Source: Actinomycetales bacterium SN12 (lineage in GTDB: Bacteria > Actinomycetota > Actinomycetes > Actinomycetales > Microbacteriaceae). Taken from it: 64,000 nt of DNA. This document shows, piece after piece, positions 36,563 to 44,736 of this stretch. The notes under the pieces were generated by a model, which had not been told where the DNA came from, made no database searches, and was given only the letters and a program-made list of their open reading frames with translations. The stretch is taken from NCBI GenBank assembly GCA_002837415.1, contig PJCV01000001.1, forward strand, positions 248,001 to 312,000, in the 5' to 3' direction. A program made the position numbers and the translations under genes. How positions within the stretch are numbered: position 1 is the stretch's first letter; every line of letters starts with the position of its first letter.

Positions 36563-37798
36563 TCATCGCGCCAGCAGGTAGCCCGCCTCGCCGTGCACCG
36601 CGAGGTCGACACCGGCGACCTCATCCTCCTGAGTGACGCGGAACCCGATCGTCTTCTCGATGACGAATCCGATCGTGTAGGCGATCACGAACGAGTAGAG
36701 CATCACTCCCCCGGCTGCGACCACCTGTACGGCCAGCAGCCGCGCGTCACCGCCGGTGAGCATCCCGTGCCCGGTGGCGAAGAAGCCGAGGTACACCGTG
36801 CCGAGCAGGCCGCCGACCAGGTGAAGGCCCACGACATCCAGCGAGTCGTCGAACCCGAGACGGAACTTCAGCTCGACGGCCAGCGCGCACAGGGCGCCGG
36901 AGAGCCCGCCCAGCAGCAGCGCCCAGCCCGGCGCGAGATCGGCGCACGCCGGCGTGATCGCGACGAGGCCGGCGACCAGCCCCGACACCGCGCCGACGGA
37001 GGTCGGCTTGCCGACCCGCAGCTTCTCGACGAGCACCCAGCCGAGGATGCCGGCGGCCGCGGCCCCCAGGGTGTTGATCGCGATCAGGCCGACTCCGCCC
37101 ATGTCATCCGAGAGCCACTCCGCTCCGGCGTTGAAGCCGAACCAGCCGAACCACAGCAGCGCGGCACCGAGCAGCGTCAGCGGCACGTTGTGGGGCTTGC
37201 TCAGCTCCCGCCCGAAGCCGATGCGCCTGCCGAGCACGAGTGCGAGCGCGAGCGCGGCCGCACCGGCGTTGATATGCACGGCCGTGCCGCCGGCATAGTC
37301 GATCACGGCGATACCGCTGTCCTCACCGAACAGGGTCGTGCCGAGCTGCATGATCCACCCGCCGCCCCACACCCAGGCGGCGATCGGGAAATAGCCGATC
37401 GTGCCGAAGACGCCCACGAAGATCAGCCATGGGCCGAACCGTGCGCGGTCGGCGATCGCCCCCGAGATCAGTGCGACGGTGATGATCGCGAATGTCGCGC
37501 CGTAGGCCACGCCGAGCAGGGCGACATTGGCGCCCGGCGCCGAAGAGGCGGCTGCCAGACCGAGATCCGCGAACGGATCGCCGGCGAAGTGCGCGGGCGA
37601 CGACACCGTGCTCATCGAGTAGCCGTACAGCACCCAGAGCACGGCGATCAGGCCAATCGCCCCGAAGCTCATCATCATCATGCTGACGACGCTCTTCGCC
37701 CGCACCAGACCGCCGTAGAAGAACGCGACCCCCGGCGTCATCAGCAGCACGAGCGCGGTCGCGGTGATCACCCAGGAGACGTTGCCTGTGGCATCCAT
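36563..37798 (-). CDS. amt: Ammonium transporter
   Basis: 411 residues, eleven membrane helices expected. Begins with TALVLLMTPGVAFFYGGLVRAKSV, the Amt signature. GGWIMQLG, DYAGGTAVHINAG and VDLAVHGEAGY fit the conduction pore and C-terminal regulatory tail. A strong GGAGGAGG ribosome binding site precedes the ATG. No glnK follows, unlike the common amtB-glnK arrangement. Two GlnR-like boxes lie upstream. Confidence 0.95.
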   Translation of the reverse strand: MDATGNVSWVITATALVLLMTPGVAFFYGGLVRAKSVVSMMMMSFGAIGLIAVLWVLYGYSMSTVSSPAHFAGDPFADLGLAAASSAPGANVALLGVAYGATFAIITVALISGAIADRARFGPWLIFVGVFGTIGYFPIAAWVWGGGWIMQLGTTLFGEDSGIAVIDYAGGTAVHINAGAAALALALVLGRRIGFGRELSKPHNVPLTLLGAALLWFGWFGFNAGAEWLSDDMGGVGLIAINTLGAAAAGILGWVLVEKLRVGKPTSVGAVSGLVAGLVAITPACADLAPGWALLLGGLSGALCALAVELKFRLGFDDSLDVVGLHLVGGLLGTVYLGFFATGHGMLTGGDARLLAVQVVAAGGVMLYSFVIAYTIGFVIEKTIGFRVTQEDEVAGVDLAVHGEAGYLLAR

Positions 37799-37868
37799 GT
37801 CGAAACCTCCTCCGTAGAACGAACGAGGTCAGTCTGTGCGTGCGATGTTTCCGGCGACGGCGCGCCGT

Positions 37869-37884
37869 GTTGCGGGCGTGTTAC
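37869..37884 (-). promoter_or_regulatory. GlnR-like box, proximal to amt
   Basis: On minus GTAAC-N6-GCAAC, matching the actinobacterial GlnR half-site pair gTnAC-n6-GnAAC. It is centred about 40 bases upstream of a -10-like CAGACT (37831-37836). Confidence 0.5.
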
Positions 37885-37899
37885 ACCCGAGCATCCGGT

Positions 37900-37915
37900 G
37901 TGACGATCGTGTTAC
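37900..37915 (-). promoter_or_regulatory. GlnR-like box, distal to amt
   Basis: On minus GTAAC-N6-GTCAC, 31 bases from the proximal box (three helical turns). Confidence 0.45.
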
Positions 37916-37928
37916 CCGGCGGCGCCCG

Positions 37929-38972
37929 TCACTCGGCAGCGGAGTGGGTCAGTGCGTTGAGCCGCGAGATCGCGCGCAGGTACTTCTTGCGGTAGCCGCC
38001 GGCGAGCATCTCGTCGGCGAAGACCTGATCCAGCGGCACCCCGGTCGCGACGATCGGCAGCTGCGCGTCGTACACCCGGTCGACGAAGGCGACGAAGCGC
38101 AGCGCCTCGGACTGGTCGGTCAGGGTGCGCACGTCGCGCAGTCCGACCAGCGACAGCCCGTCGATCAGGCGGATGTACCGCGACGGATGCACCTGGGCCA
38201 GGTGCTGGATCAGCGTCGCGAAGTCGTCGTCCGAGGCGGCGCCGGATGCCGAGGCGCTCTCGACCGCCTGCGCGTAGCGCGCATCGTCCGACACGACCGC
38301 GCTGCCGTCGATCGAGCGCTGCCGGTAGTCGACGCCGTCGATGCGCAGCGTCTCGAAGCTCTCGGACATCGCGTGGATCTCGCGCAGGAAGTCCTGTGCG
38401 GCGAAGCGGCCCTCGCCCAGCGCGTTCGGCGGGGTGTTCGATGTGGCCGCCAGCTTGGTTCCCGACGAGACGAGCTCACCCAGCAGCCGCGTCATCACCA
38501 TGGTGTCGCCCGGATCGTCGAGTTCGAACTCGTCGATGCACAGCAGATCGGCGCCGCGCAGCAGATCGACGGTGTTCTTGTAGCCCAGCGCGCCCACGAG
38601 GGCCGTGTACTCGATGAACGAGCCGAAGTACTTCCGCCGGGCGGGAAGGGCGTGGAAGACGGACGCCAGCAGGTGCGTCTTGCCGACGCCGAACCCGCCG
38701 TCGAGGTACGCCCCTGGCTTCATCGGCGTCTCCTTCGGCGCGCGACGGAACAGGCCGGCCTTCTTCGCCGGAGCGGCCGCCTTGCCGGCGAAGCGCTGCA
38801 GCAGCTGCTTCGTCGCCTCCTGGGACGGGTAGCGGTCGTCGGAGCGATAGCTCTCGAAGGTGGCATCGTCGAACTGCGGAGGAGGTACGAGGCTCGCCAG
38901 CATCTCGGTTCCGGTCACGACGGGCGTGCGTTCGGTGAGGTGCACGACGCCCGTGCTGATCTGCTGAGTCAT
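37929..38972 (-). CDS. zapE: AFG1/ZapE family ATPase
   Basis: 347 residues from ATG 38972 (a GTG lies directly before it). Walker A is DGGFGVGKTHLLAS near residue 95, Walker B LLCIDEFELDDPGD, and sensor AATSNTPPNALGEGRF. In Gammaproteobacteria ZapE acts on the divisome; AFG1 in mitochondria aids proteostasis. The actinobacterial role is not established. It lies alone and divergent from the rhodanese gene. Confidence 0.9.
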   Translation of the reverse strand: MTQQISTGVVHLTERTPVVTGTEMLASLVPPPQFDDATFESYRSDDRYPSQEATKQLLQRFAGKAAAPAKKAGLFRRAPKETPMKPGAYLDGGFGVGKTHLLASVFHALPARRKYFGSFIEYTALVGALGYKNTVDLLRGADLLCIDEFELDDPGDTMVMTRLLGELVSSGTKLAATSNTPPNALGEGRFAAQDFLREIHAMSESFETLRIDGVDYRQRSIDGSAVVSDDARYAQAVESASASGAASDDDFATLIQHLAQVHPSRYIRLIDGLSLVGLRDVRTLTDQSEALRFVAFVDRVYDAQLPIVATGVPLDQVFADEMLAGGYRKKYLRAISRLNALTHSAAE

Positions 38973-39099
38973 CACGTTCCTGAGGTCATAGTCTTACGGT
39001 CCGGATGCGGGTGCACGCCAGGGGATCTATCGTCATAGGGGACGGCACAACTTTACGCCGTCGCCATGCCCACCCGAGCCCGACCCCTGAGGAGCACCC

Positions 39100-39996
39100 G
39101 TGGCCGTCGATCACGACACGTCATCCCCCAAGTTCGCCGAGTACGCCGCGCCCGGCCGCCTCGTGACCACCGAATGGCTCGCCGCCCGGCTCGACACCCC
39201 CGGTCTCGTGGTCGTGGAATCCGACGAGGACGTGCTGCTCTACGAGACCGGACACATCCCCGGAGCGGTGAAGATCGACTGGCACACCGAGCTCAACGAT
39301 CCGGTCGTGCGCGACTACGTCGACGGCGAGGGCTTCGCCGAGCTGCTGAGCCGCAAGGGCATCGCCCGTGACGACACCGTGGTCATCTACGGCGACAAGA
39401 ACAACTGGTGGGCCTCCTACGCGTTGTGGGTGTTCTCGCTGTTCGGCCATGAGGACGTGCGCCTGCTCGACGGCGGCCGCGACCGCTGGATCGCCGAGGG
39501 ACGCGAGATCACCACCGACAAGACCGTGCGTCCGGCGACCGAGTACCCGGTGGTCGAGCGCGACGACTCGCAGCTGCGTGCCTACAAGGAGGACGTGCTC
39601 GCTTTCATCGGCACGGGGCCGCTCATCGACGTGCGCTCCCCTGAGGAGTACAACGGCGAGCGCACCACCGCGCCGGCCTACCCCGAAGAGGGCAGCCTGC
39701 GGGCCGGTCACATCCCCACCGCGCAGAGCGTGCCCTGGGGGAAGGCGGTCGCCGAGGACGGCGGCTTCAAGTCCCGCGCCGAGCTCGAGGAGATCTACCT
39801 CGACCAGGCGGGCATCGATGACGCCGACGATGTCATCGCATACTGCCGCATCGGTGAGCGCTCGAGCCACACGTGGTTCGTGCTCAAGCACCTGCTCGGC
39901 ATCGAGAAGGTCCGCAACTACGACGGCTCGTGGACCGAGTGGGGCAGCGCCGTGCGCGTGCCCATCGTCAGCGGCAGCGAGCCCGGCTCGCTCTGA
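39100..39996 (+). CDS. Thiosulfate/3-mercaptopyruvate sulfurtransferase (two rhodanese domains)
   Basis: 298 residues with tandem rhodanese domains. The inactive first domain holds [14 protein letters not shown] and [14 protein letters not shown]. The second has the catalytic cysteine in [14 protein letters not shown] near residue 250. The active-site loop CRIGERS is typical of actinobacterial CysA/SseA proteins. GTG start with GAGGAG six bases upstream. The sufE-like gene follows 51 bases later, suggesting a linked sulfur-transfer role. Confidence 0.93.
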   Translation: MAVDHDTSSPKFAEYAAPGRLVTTEWLAARLDTPGLVVVESDEDVLLYETGHIPGAVKIDWHTELNDPVVRDYVDGEGFAELLSRKGIARDDTVVIYGDKNNWWASYALWVFSLFGHEDVRLLDGGRDRWIAEGREITTDKTVRPATEYPVVERDDSQLRAYKEDVLAFIGTGPLIDVRSPEEYNGERTTAPAYPEEGSLRAGHIPTAQSVPWGKAVAEDGGFKSRAELEEIYLDQAGIDDADDVIAYCRIGERSSHTWFVLKHLLGIEKVRNYDGSWTEWGSAVRVPIVSGSEPGSL

Positions 39997-40047
39997 GGGC
40001 GGGCTCGCTGAGCGCCCTGCCCGGCGACGGGTGGGATGATGGCAGGG

Positions 40048-40479
40048 ATGACCGACACGCACGTCCCCGCCACCCTCGCCGAGTTCCGCGACGAGTTCCT
40101 CGAACTGCCCGAGCCCGATCGACTCGAGCTGCTGCTCGAGTTCGCGAACGAGCTCCCGCCCGTCTCCGATGAGATCGCCGCCCATCCGGAGATGGGCGAG
40201 CGCGTAGCCGAGTGCCAGTCGCCCGTCTACATCTTCGTCGAGGTGGACGACGGCGTCGTCACCATGCACGCGACGGCGCCGCCGGAAGCTCCGACCACGC
40301 GCGGCTTCGCCAGCATCCTCGCGCAGGGGCTCACCGGCCTCACCGCCGACGAGGTGCTCGCGGTGCCCAACGACTATCCGCAGAGCATCGGGTTGACGCG
40401 TCTCGTCTCCCCCCTGCGGATCGGCGGCATGACCGGGATGCTGATGCGTGTGAAGCGTCAGGTCGAGGCGAAGCGCTGA
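40048..40479 (+). CDS. sufE: SufE family sulfur acceptor protein
   Basis: 143 residues. The acceptor cysteine is in VAECQSPVYIFVEV (near residue 56), where most SufE proteins have GCQS. A conserved TRGFASILAQGLTGLTADEVL and a final MTGMLMRVKRQV complete the fold. SufE takes persulfide sulfur from a desulfurase; here it follows a rhodanese. ATG 40048 lies seven bases after GATGAT, so the message may be leaderless. Confidence 0.88.
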   Translation: MTDTHVPATLAEFRDEFLELPEPDRLELLLEFANELPPVSDEIAAHPEMGERVAECQSPVYIFVEVDDGVVTMHATAPPEAPTTRGFASILAQGLTGLTADEVLAVPNDYPQSIGLTRLVSPLRIGGMTGMLMRVKRQVEAKR

Positions 40480-40506
40480 GGGGCGTCCGTCGGCGAGACC
40501 GCGAGG

Positions 40507-41655
40507 TCAGAGCAGGTTCTGCGCCGTCGTCCATCCGGTGATCGCCGCCGACCAGCCGTCCTCGTCGTAGTTCCAGATCTTGGTGTGCCGCGCGACATGG
40601 AATTCCGGCATCGTCACGAGGTCGGGTCGCGCCTCGGCGAGGGCGTGGGATGCATCGGCCGGAACGAACCCGTCGTCGTCGCTGTGCAGGATCAGGATCG
40701 GGGCGTCGAGCTCTGAGGCGCGCGCGACCATGTCCAGCCTGTCGAACGGGATCGCCTCCTCGGCGCCGCTGAGCCGGGCGAGGAACGTGTTCCCCAGCGC
40801 TCCCATCGCGAGTCCTGGCAGCGGTTCGCGCAGTCCCGACTCGCGAGCCTGGAAGCGCAGCACCGTGCGCCAGTCGACGACCGGCGAGTCGAGGATGACG
40901 CCGGCGATGGCATCCCGATGCTCGGACGAGATCGCCGTCTGCAGCGCGATCGCTCCTCCCATCGACCAGCCCATGAGCACCACGCGCTGCGCGCCCTGCC
41001 GCAGCGCGTAGCCGATCGCCGAGTCGACGTCGCGCCACTCCGACGCGCCGAGCGCATAGCTGCCGCCGCGCGTGCGCGGCGCCTCGCCGTCGTTGCGGTA
41101 CGACACGACCAGGGTGGGCAGACCCAGCGCGTTCAGGACGGGGACCGCACGCAGGCATTCGGAGCGGAGCGTGCCGCGCCCGTGCACCTGGATCACCCAC
41201 GTCGACGAGTCGGCCGGGAACAGCCACGCAGGGCATGGGCCGGCGGGCGAGCCGATGAGCACGCTCTCCCAAGGCAGGTGCAGCTCGCTCGGCGACACGT
41301 GGTACCAGCCGCTGAACGCCGCATCGCGGTCGACCCGGGCGCCGGGCTCGATCTGGGTGAGCAGCTTGCGGCGCACGCTGGTGGCGTCGGCGCTGAGCAC
41401 CGCCCCGAGCTTGACGTAGCCGTAGGTTCCGGTGGTGAACAGACCGTAGCGTCCTGGCAGCTCGGTGTCGGGCGTGCGCGTGAGCTCGATGGTCTGAGCG
41501 CCGGTGTCGACCGCGAGGATCTGCGTGTCGTTCCTGCGCACGGAGGGCATGACGACGCGGCGGGCCGTCGCGAGGACGGCGGCTGCCCCGGCCGCGGCTC
41601 CTGCGGCGATGACAGCGGGGACGGCGAAGGCTACGGCGTGCCTGAGACTCTTCAT
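40507..41655 (-). CDS. Alpha/beta hydrolase with N-terminal membrane anchor
   Basis: 382 residues. An N-terminal hydrophobic segment (HAVAFAVPAVIAAGAAAGAAAVL, about 6-28) anchors or exports it. The nucleophile elbow is VLMGWSMGGAIAL, the acid is in LILHSDDDGFVP, and the histidine is in FHVARHTKIWN. The large region before the hydrolase domain has GTYGYVKLGAVLSA. Substrate unknown. It converges on sufE and is divergent from the DUF3000 gene, with 25 bases between starts. Confidence 0.88.
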   Translation of the reverse strand: MKSLRHAVAFAVPAVIAAGAAAGAAAVLATARRVVMPSVRRNDTQILAVDTGAQTIELTRTPDTELPGRYGLFTTGTYGYVKLGAVLSADATSVRRKLLTQIEPGARVDRDAAFSGWYHVSPSELHLPWESVLIGSPAGPCPAWLFPADSSTWVIQVHGRGTLRSECLRAVPVLNALGLPTLVVSYRNDGEAPRTRGGSYALGASEWRDVDSAIGYALRQGAQRVVLMGWSMGGAIALQTAISSEHRDAIAGVILDSPVVDWRTVLRFQARESGLREPLPGLAMGALGNTFLARLSGAEEAIPFDRLDMVARASELDAPILILHSDDDGFVPADASHALAEARPDLVTMPEFHVARHTKIWNYDEDGWSAAITGWTTAQNLL

Positions 41656-41668
41656 CGCCTCCCGACTC

Positions 41669-41674
41669 TAGCCT
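41669..41674 (+). promoter_or_regulatory. -10 element (TAGCCT) for leaderless DUF3000-rnd transcript
   Basis: TAGCCT, six bases, then GTG 41681. No ribosome binding site is present. Confidence 0.55.
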
Positions 41675-41680
41675 GTCCAC

Positions 41681-42262
41681 GTGAGCGCACATCCGGATGC
41701 CGCAGCGCTGTTCGATGCCGCGGCGGCAGAGCTTCGTGAGACGGCGTTCCGCACCGACATCGTCGTGCGGGAGATTCCGTCGCCCGCCGGGCTGGCGCCC
41801 TTCTCCCTGGCCCTCGCGGCCGACGTGCGACCGGACGATCACGGCGACTCGGTGTACGGCACCGGGCGCTTCGTGCTGCTGCACGACCCGGACGAGCCGG
41901 ATGCGTGGGGCGGCGCCTGGCGCATCGTCGCGTTCGCTCAGGCTCCGCTCGAGCCCGAGATCGGCACCGACCCGCTGCTGGCGGACGTCGCCTGGTCGTG
42001 GCTGGTGGATGCGCTGGAATCCCGCGACGCGGGCTACCACTCGGCGTCCGGCACCTCGACGAAGATGCTCTCGAAGGGGTTCGGGGCGCTGGCCGCAGAG
42101 GGCGACGGCGCCCAGATCGAGCTGCGCGCGTCATGGACCCCGGATGCCCCGCTGCGCCCGCATGTGGAAGCATGGGCGGAGTTGGTCGGGATGCTCGCAG
42201 GACTCCCGCCGGGATCAGAGGACGTCGCCGTGTTCGGCGCGAGAAGGGGCGCACGTGGCTGA
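41681..42262 (+). CDS. DUF3000 domain-containing protein
   Basis: 193 residues, no membrane segment or obvious active site. Conserved actinobacterial family recognised by GRFVLLHDPDEPDAWGG, DVAWSWLVDALE and TSTKMLSKGFG. It precedes and overlaps rnd by eight bases, the usual arrangement in Actinobacteria, which suggests a shared RNA-related task (inference). Confidence 0.88.
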   Translation: MSAHPDAAALFDAAAAELRETAFRTDIVVREIPSPAGLAPFSLALAADVRPDDHGDSVYGTGRFVLLHDPDEPDAWGGAWRIVAFAQAPLEPEIGTDPLLADVAWSWLVDALESRDAGYHSASGTSTKMLSKGFGALAAEGDGAQIELRASWTPDAPLRPHVEAWAELVGMLAGLPPGSEDVAVFGARRGARG

Positions 42263-43451
42263 ATACTCCGTGATCGACGACCGTGCGGAGTTCGAGAAGG
42301 CGGCAGAGGCGCTCTCCCGGGGCTCGGGTCCGGTGGCCGTCGATGTGGAGCGGGCATCCGGATTCCGCTACTCCCAGCGCGCCTATCTGGTGCAGGTGTT
42401 CCGCCGCGACGCGGGGGTGTTCCTGTTCGATCCGCCTGCGATCGGTGATTTCCAGCCGCTTCAGGATGCCATCGGCGACGCCGAGTGGGTGTTCCACGCG
42501 GCCAGCCAGGACCTGCCCTCGCTTCGCGAGCTCGACCTGGTGCCCGCGCGCATCTTCGACACCGAGCTCGCCTCCCGGCTGCTGGGCAGCGACGGCTTCG
42601 GTCTCGCCGCGGTCGTAGAGCACACGCTGGGCATCACCCTCGCCAAGGCGCACTCGGCCGCCGACTGGTCGACGCGCCCGCTTCCCGACCCCTGGCTGGA
42701 GTACGCCGCACTCGACGTGCTGCACCTCGTCGACGTGCGCGATGCGCTCGTCGCCGAGCTCGAGGCGGCGGGCAAGTCTGAGATCGCCGCCGAGGAGTTC
42801 GAGGCGACGCTGCACCGCCTGCCGAAACCTGCCCGTGAGGAGCCGTGGCGACGCCTGAGCGGCCTGCACAAGGTGCGCGGAGCTCGCCAGCTGGCGGTGG
42901 CGCGTGAACTGTGGACGGCGCGCGAACAGTACGCCGAGCAGATCGACGTCTCGCCCGGTCGTCTCGTGCCCGACCGCTCACTGCTGGCCGCCCTGCTGGC
43001 CGCCCCGCGCTCGAAGCAGGAGCTCGCGGGTCTGAAGGAGTTCAACGGGCGTGCGAGCCGTACCCAGATCGATCGCTGGTGGGCGGCGATCGAGCGCGGT
43101 CGCAGCACCGAGGATCTGCCTCGCGAGCGCGTGCCGAGCGATGCTCTTCCACCGCCCCGCGCCTGGGCCGATCGCAACCCGGAAGCCGACCTGCGCCTGA
43201 AGGCTGCGCGTCCCGTGGTCGAGGCCCTGGCCGAAGAGCTGCACATGCCGACCGAGAACCTGCTCACCCCTGACCATCTGCGCCGCATCGCCTGGCAGCC
43301 GCCGGCCGAACTCACGGCCGAGTCAGTGGGCGCGGCGCTCGCCGAGCTGGGTGCACGCCCCTGGCAGATTGCGCATACCGCACAGAAGATCGTGGATGCA
43401 TTTGTAGAGGGGCCGCAAACCGCCGTCGAGGGCTTCCCTACCGCTTCGTAG
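42255..43451 (+). CDS. rnd: Ribonuclease D
   Basis: 398 residues. DEDD 3'-5' exonuclease domain: AVDVERASGFRYS (Asp, Glu), FHAASQDLPSL (Asp), and the LGSDGFGLAAVVEHTLG and YAALDVLHLVDVRD stretch (last Asp with Tyr). One HRDC domain follows near residues 210-290. GTG start inside the end of the DUF3000 gene. The likely role is 3' trimming of tRNA and other stable RNAs. Confidence 0.94.
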   Translation: MAEYSVIDDRAEFEKAAEALSRGSGPVAVDVERASGFRYSQRAYLVQVFRRDAGVFLFDPPAIGDFQPLQDAIGDAEWVFHAASQDLPSLRELDLVPARIFDTELASRLLGSDGFGLAAVVEHTLGITLAKAHSAADWSTRPLPDPWLEYAALDVLHLVDVRDALVAELEAAGKSEIAAEEFEATLHRLPKPAREEPWRRLSGLHKVRGARQLAVARELWTAREQYAEQIDVSPGRLVPDRSLLAALLAAPRSKQELAGLKEFNGRASRTQIDRWWAAIERGRSTEDLPRERVPSDALPPPRAWADRNPEADLRLKAARPVVEALAEELHMPTENLLTPDHLRRIAWQPPAELTAESVGAALAELGARPWQIAHTAQKIVDAFVEGPQTAVEGFPTAS

Positions 43452-43490
43452 GTTCGACCCAACCGATTCCTGGCGCATAATCCGCGCTCC

Positions 43491-43496
43491 TAGGCT
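43491..43496 (+). promoter_or_regulatory. -10 element (TAGGCT) for the fadA-fadB transcript
   Basis: TAGGCT 29 bases before the GTG, leaving a short leader with a GGAGG site. No clear -35. Confidence 0.4.
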
Positions 43497-43525
43497 GGAG
43501 GAGAACCCCAACCTATGGAGGCAGA

Positions 43526-44731
43526 GTGGCCGAGATCTCGGACGTCTACTTCGTCGATGGAGTGCGCACCCCGTTCGGGCGCGCCGGCGAAAAGGGCATG
43601 TACTGGAACACCCGCGCTGATGACCTCGCCGTCAAGGCGACCATCGGCCTGATGGAGCGCAACGCCGCCGTCCCGGGCGACCGCATCGACGACGTCGCCA
43701 TCGCCGCGACCTCGCAGACCGGCGACCAGGGCCTGACCCTCGGCCGGTCGGTCGCCATCCTCGCGGGCCTTCCGCAGACCGTTCCCGGTCTCGCCGTCGA
43801 GCGCATGTGCGCCGGAGCGATGACCAGCGTCACCACGATGGCCGCGTCGATCGGCGTCGGCATGTACGACTTCGCCCTCGCGGGCGGCGTCGAGCACATG
43901 GGCCACCACCCCATCGGCGGCAACGCCGACCCGAACCCGCGCTTCGTCGCGGAGAAGATGGTCGACCCCGGCGCGCTCAACATGGGCGTCACCGCCGAGC
44001 GCATCTTCGACCGCTTCCCGCATCTCACCAAGGAGCGCTCCGACCGCTTCGGCATGCTCAGCCAGCACAAGGTGCAGGCCGCATACGACGCGGGCAAGAT
44101 CCAGCCCGACCTCGTGCCGGTCGCAGTCAAGGCCGCCGACGGCGCCTGGGGCCTCGCGACCGAAGACGAGGGTCGCCGCCCGCAGACCACCATGGACGAC
44201 CTCGCCGCCCTGAAGACGCCGTTCCGTCCGCACGGTCGCGTGACCGCAGGCACCTCCTCACCTCTCACCGACGGGGCGACCATGTCGCTGCTGGCCGGCG
44301 GCAGCGCGGTGAAGGAGTTCGGGCTCACCCCGAAGATGAAGATGGTGTCGTTCGCGTTCGCCGGCGTGCAGCCCGAGATCATGGGCATCGGTCCGATCCC
44401 CTCGACCGAGAAGGCCCTGAAGAAGGCCGGCCTCGACATCTCCGACATCGGACTGTTCGAACTCAACGAGGCCTTCGCGATCCAGGTCATCTCCCTGCTC
44501 GACCACTTCGGCATCGCCGACGACGACCCGCGTGTGAACCAGTGGGGCGGCGCCATCGCCGTCGGACACCCGCTCGCGGCATCCGGAGTGCGCCTGATGA
44601 TCCAGCTCGCCGCGCAGTTCGCCGAGCGGCCCGACGTGCGCTACGGCCTGACCGCCATGTGCGTCGGTCTCGGCCAGGGCGGGTCGGTCATCTGGGAGAA
44701 CCCGTTCTACGACGGCAAGAAGAGGAAGTGA
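43526..44731 (+). CDS. fadA: Acetyl-CoA acyltransferase (thiolase)
   Basis: 401 residues. Last step of beta-oxidation. The nucleophile cysteine is in VERMCAGAMTS (near residue 95), the histidine in IAVGHPLAASGVRL, and the second cysteine in AMCVGLGQGGS. FELNEAFAIQ is conserved. GTG start with GGAGG eight bases upstream. It precedes the fadB-like gene by five bases, forming the trifunctional beta-oxidation pair. Confidence 0.95.
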   Translation: MAEISDVYFVDGVRTPFGRAGEKGMYWNTRADDLAVKATIGLMERNAAVPGDRIDDVAIAATSQTGDQGLTLGRSVAILAGLPQTVPGLAVERMCAGAMTSVTTMAASIGVGMYDFALAGGVEHMGHHPIGGNADPNPRFVAEKMVDPGALNMGVTAERIFDRFPHLTKERSDRFGMLSQHKVQAAYDAGKIQPDLVPVAVKAADGAWGLATEDEGRRPQTTMDDLAALKTPFRPHGRVTAGTSSPLTDGATMSLLAGGSAVKEFGLTPKMKMVSFAFAGVQPEIMGIGPIPSTEKALKKAGLDISDIGLFELNEAFAIQVISLLDHFGIADDDPRVNQWGGAIAVGHPLAASGVRLMIQLAAQFAERPDVRYGLTAMCVGLGQGGSVIWENPFYDGKKRK

Positions 44732-44736
44732 CCCCG

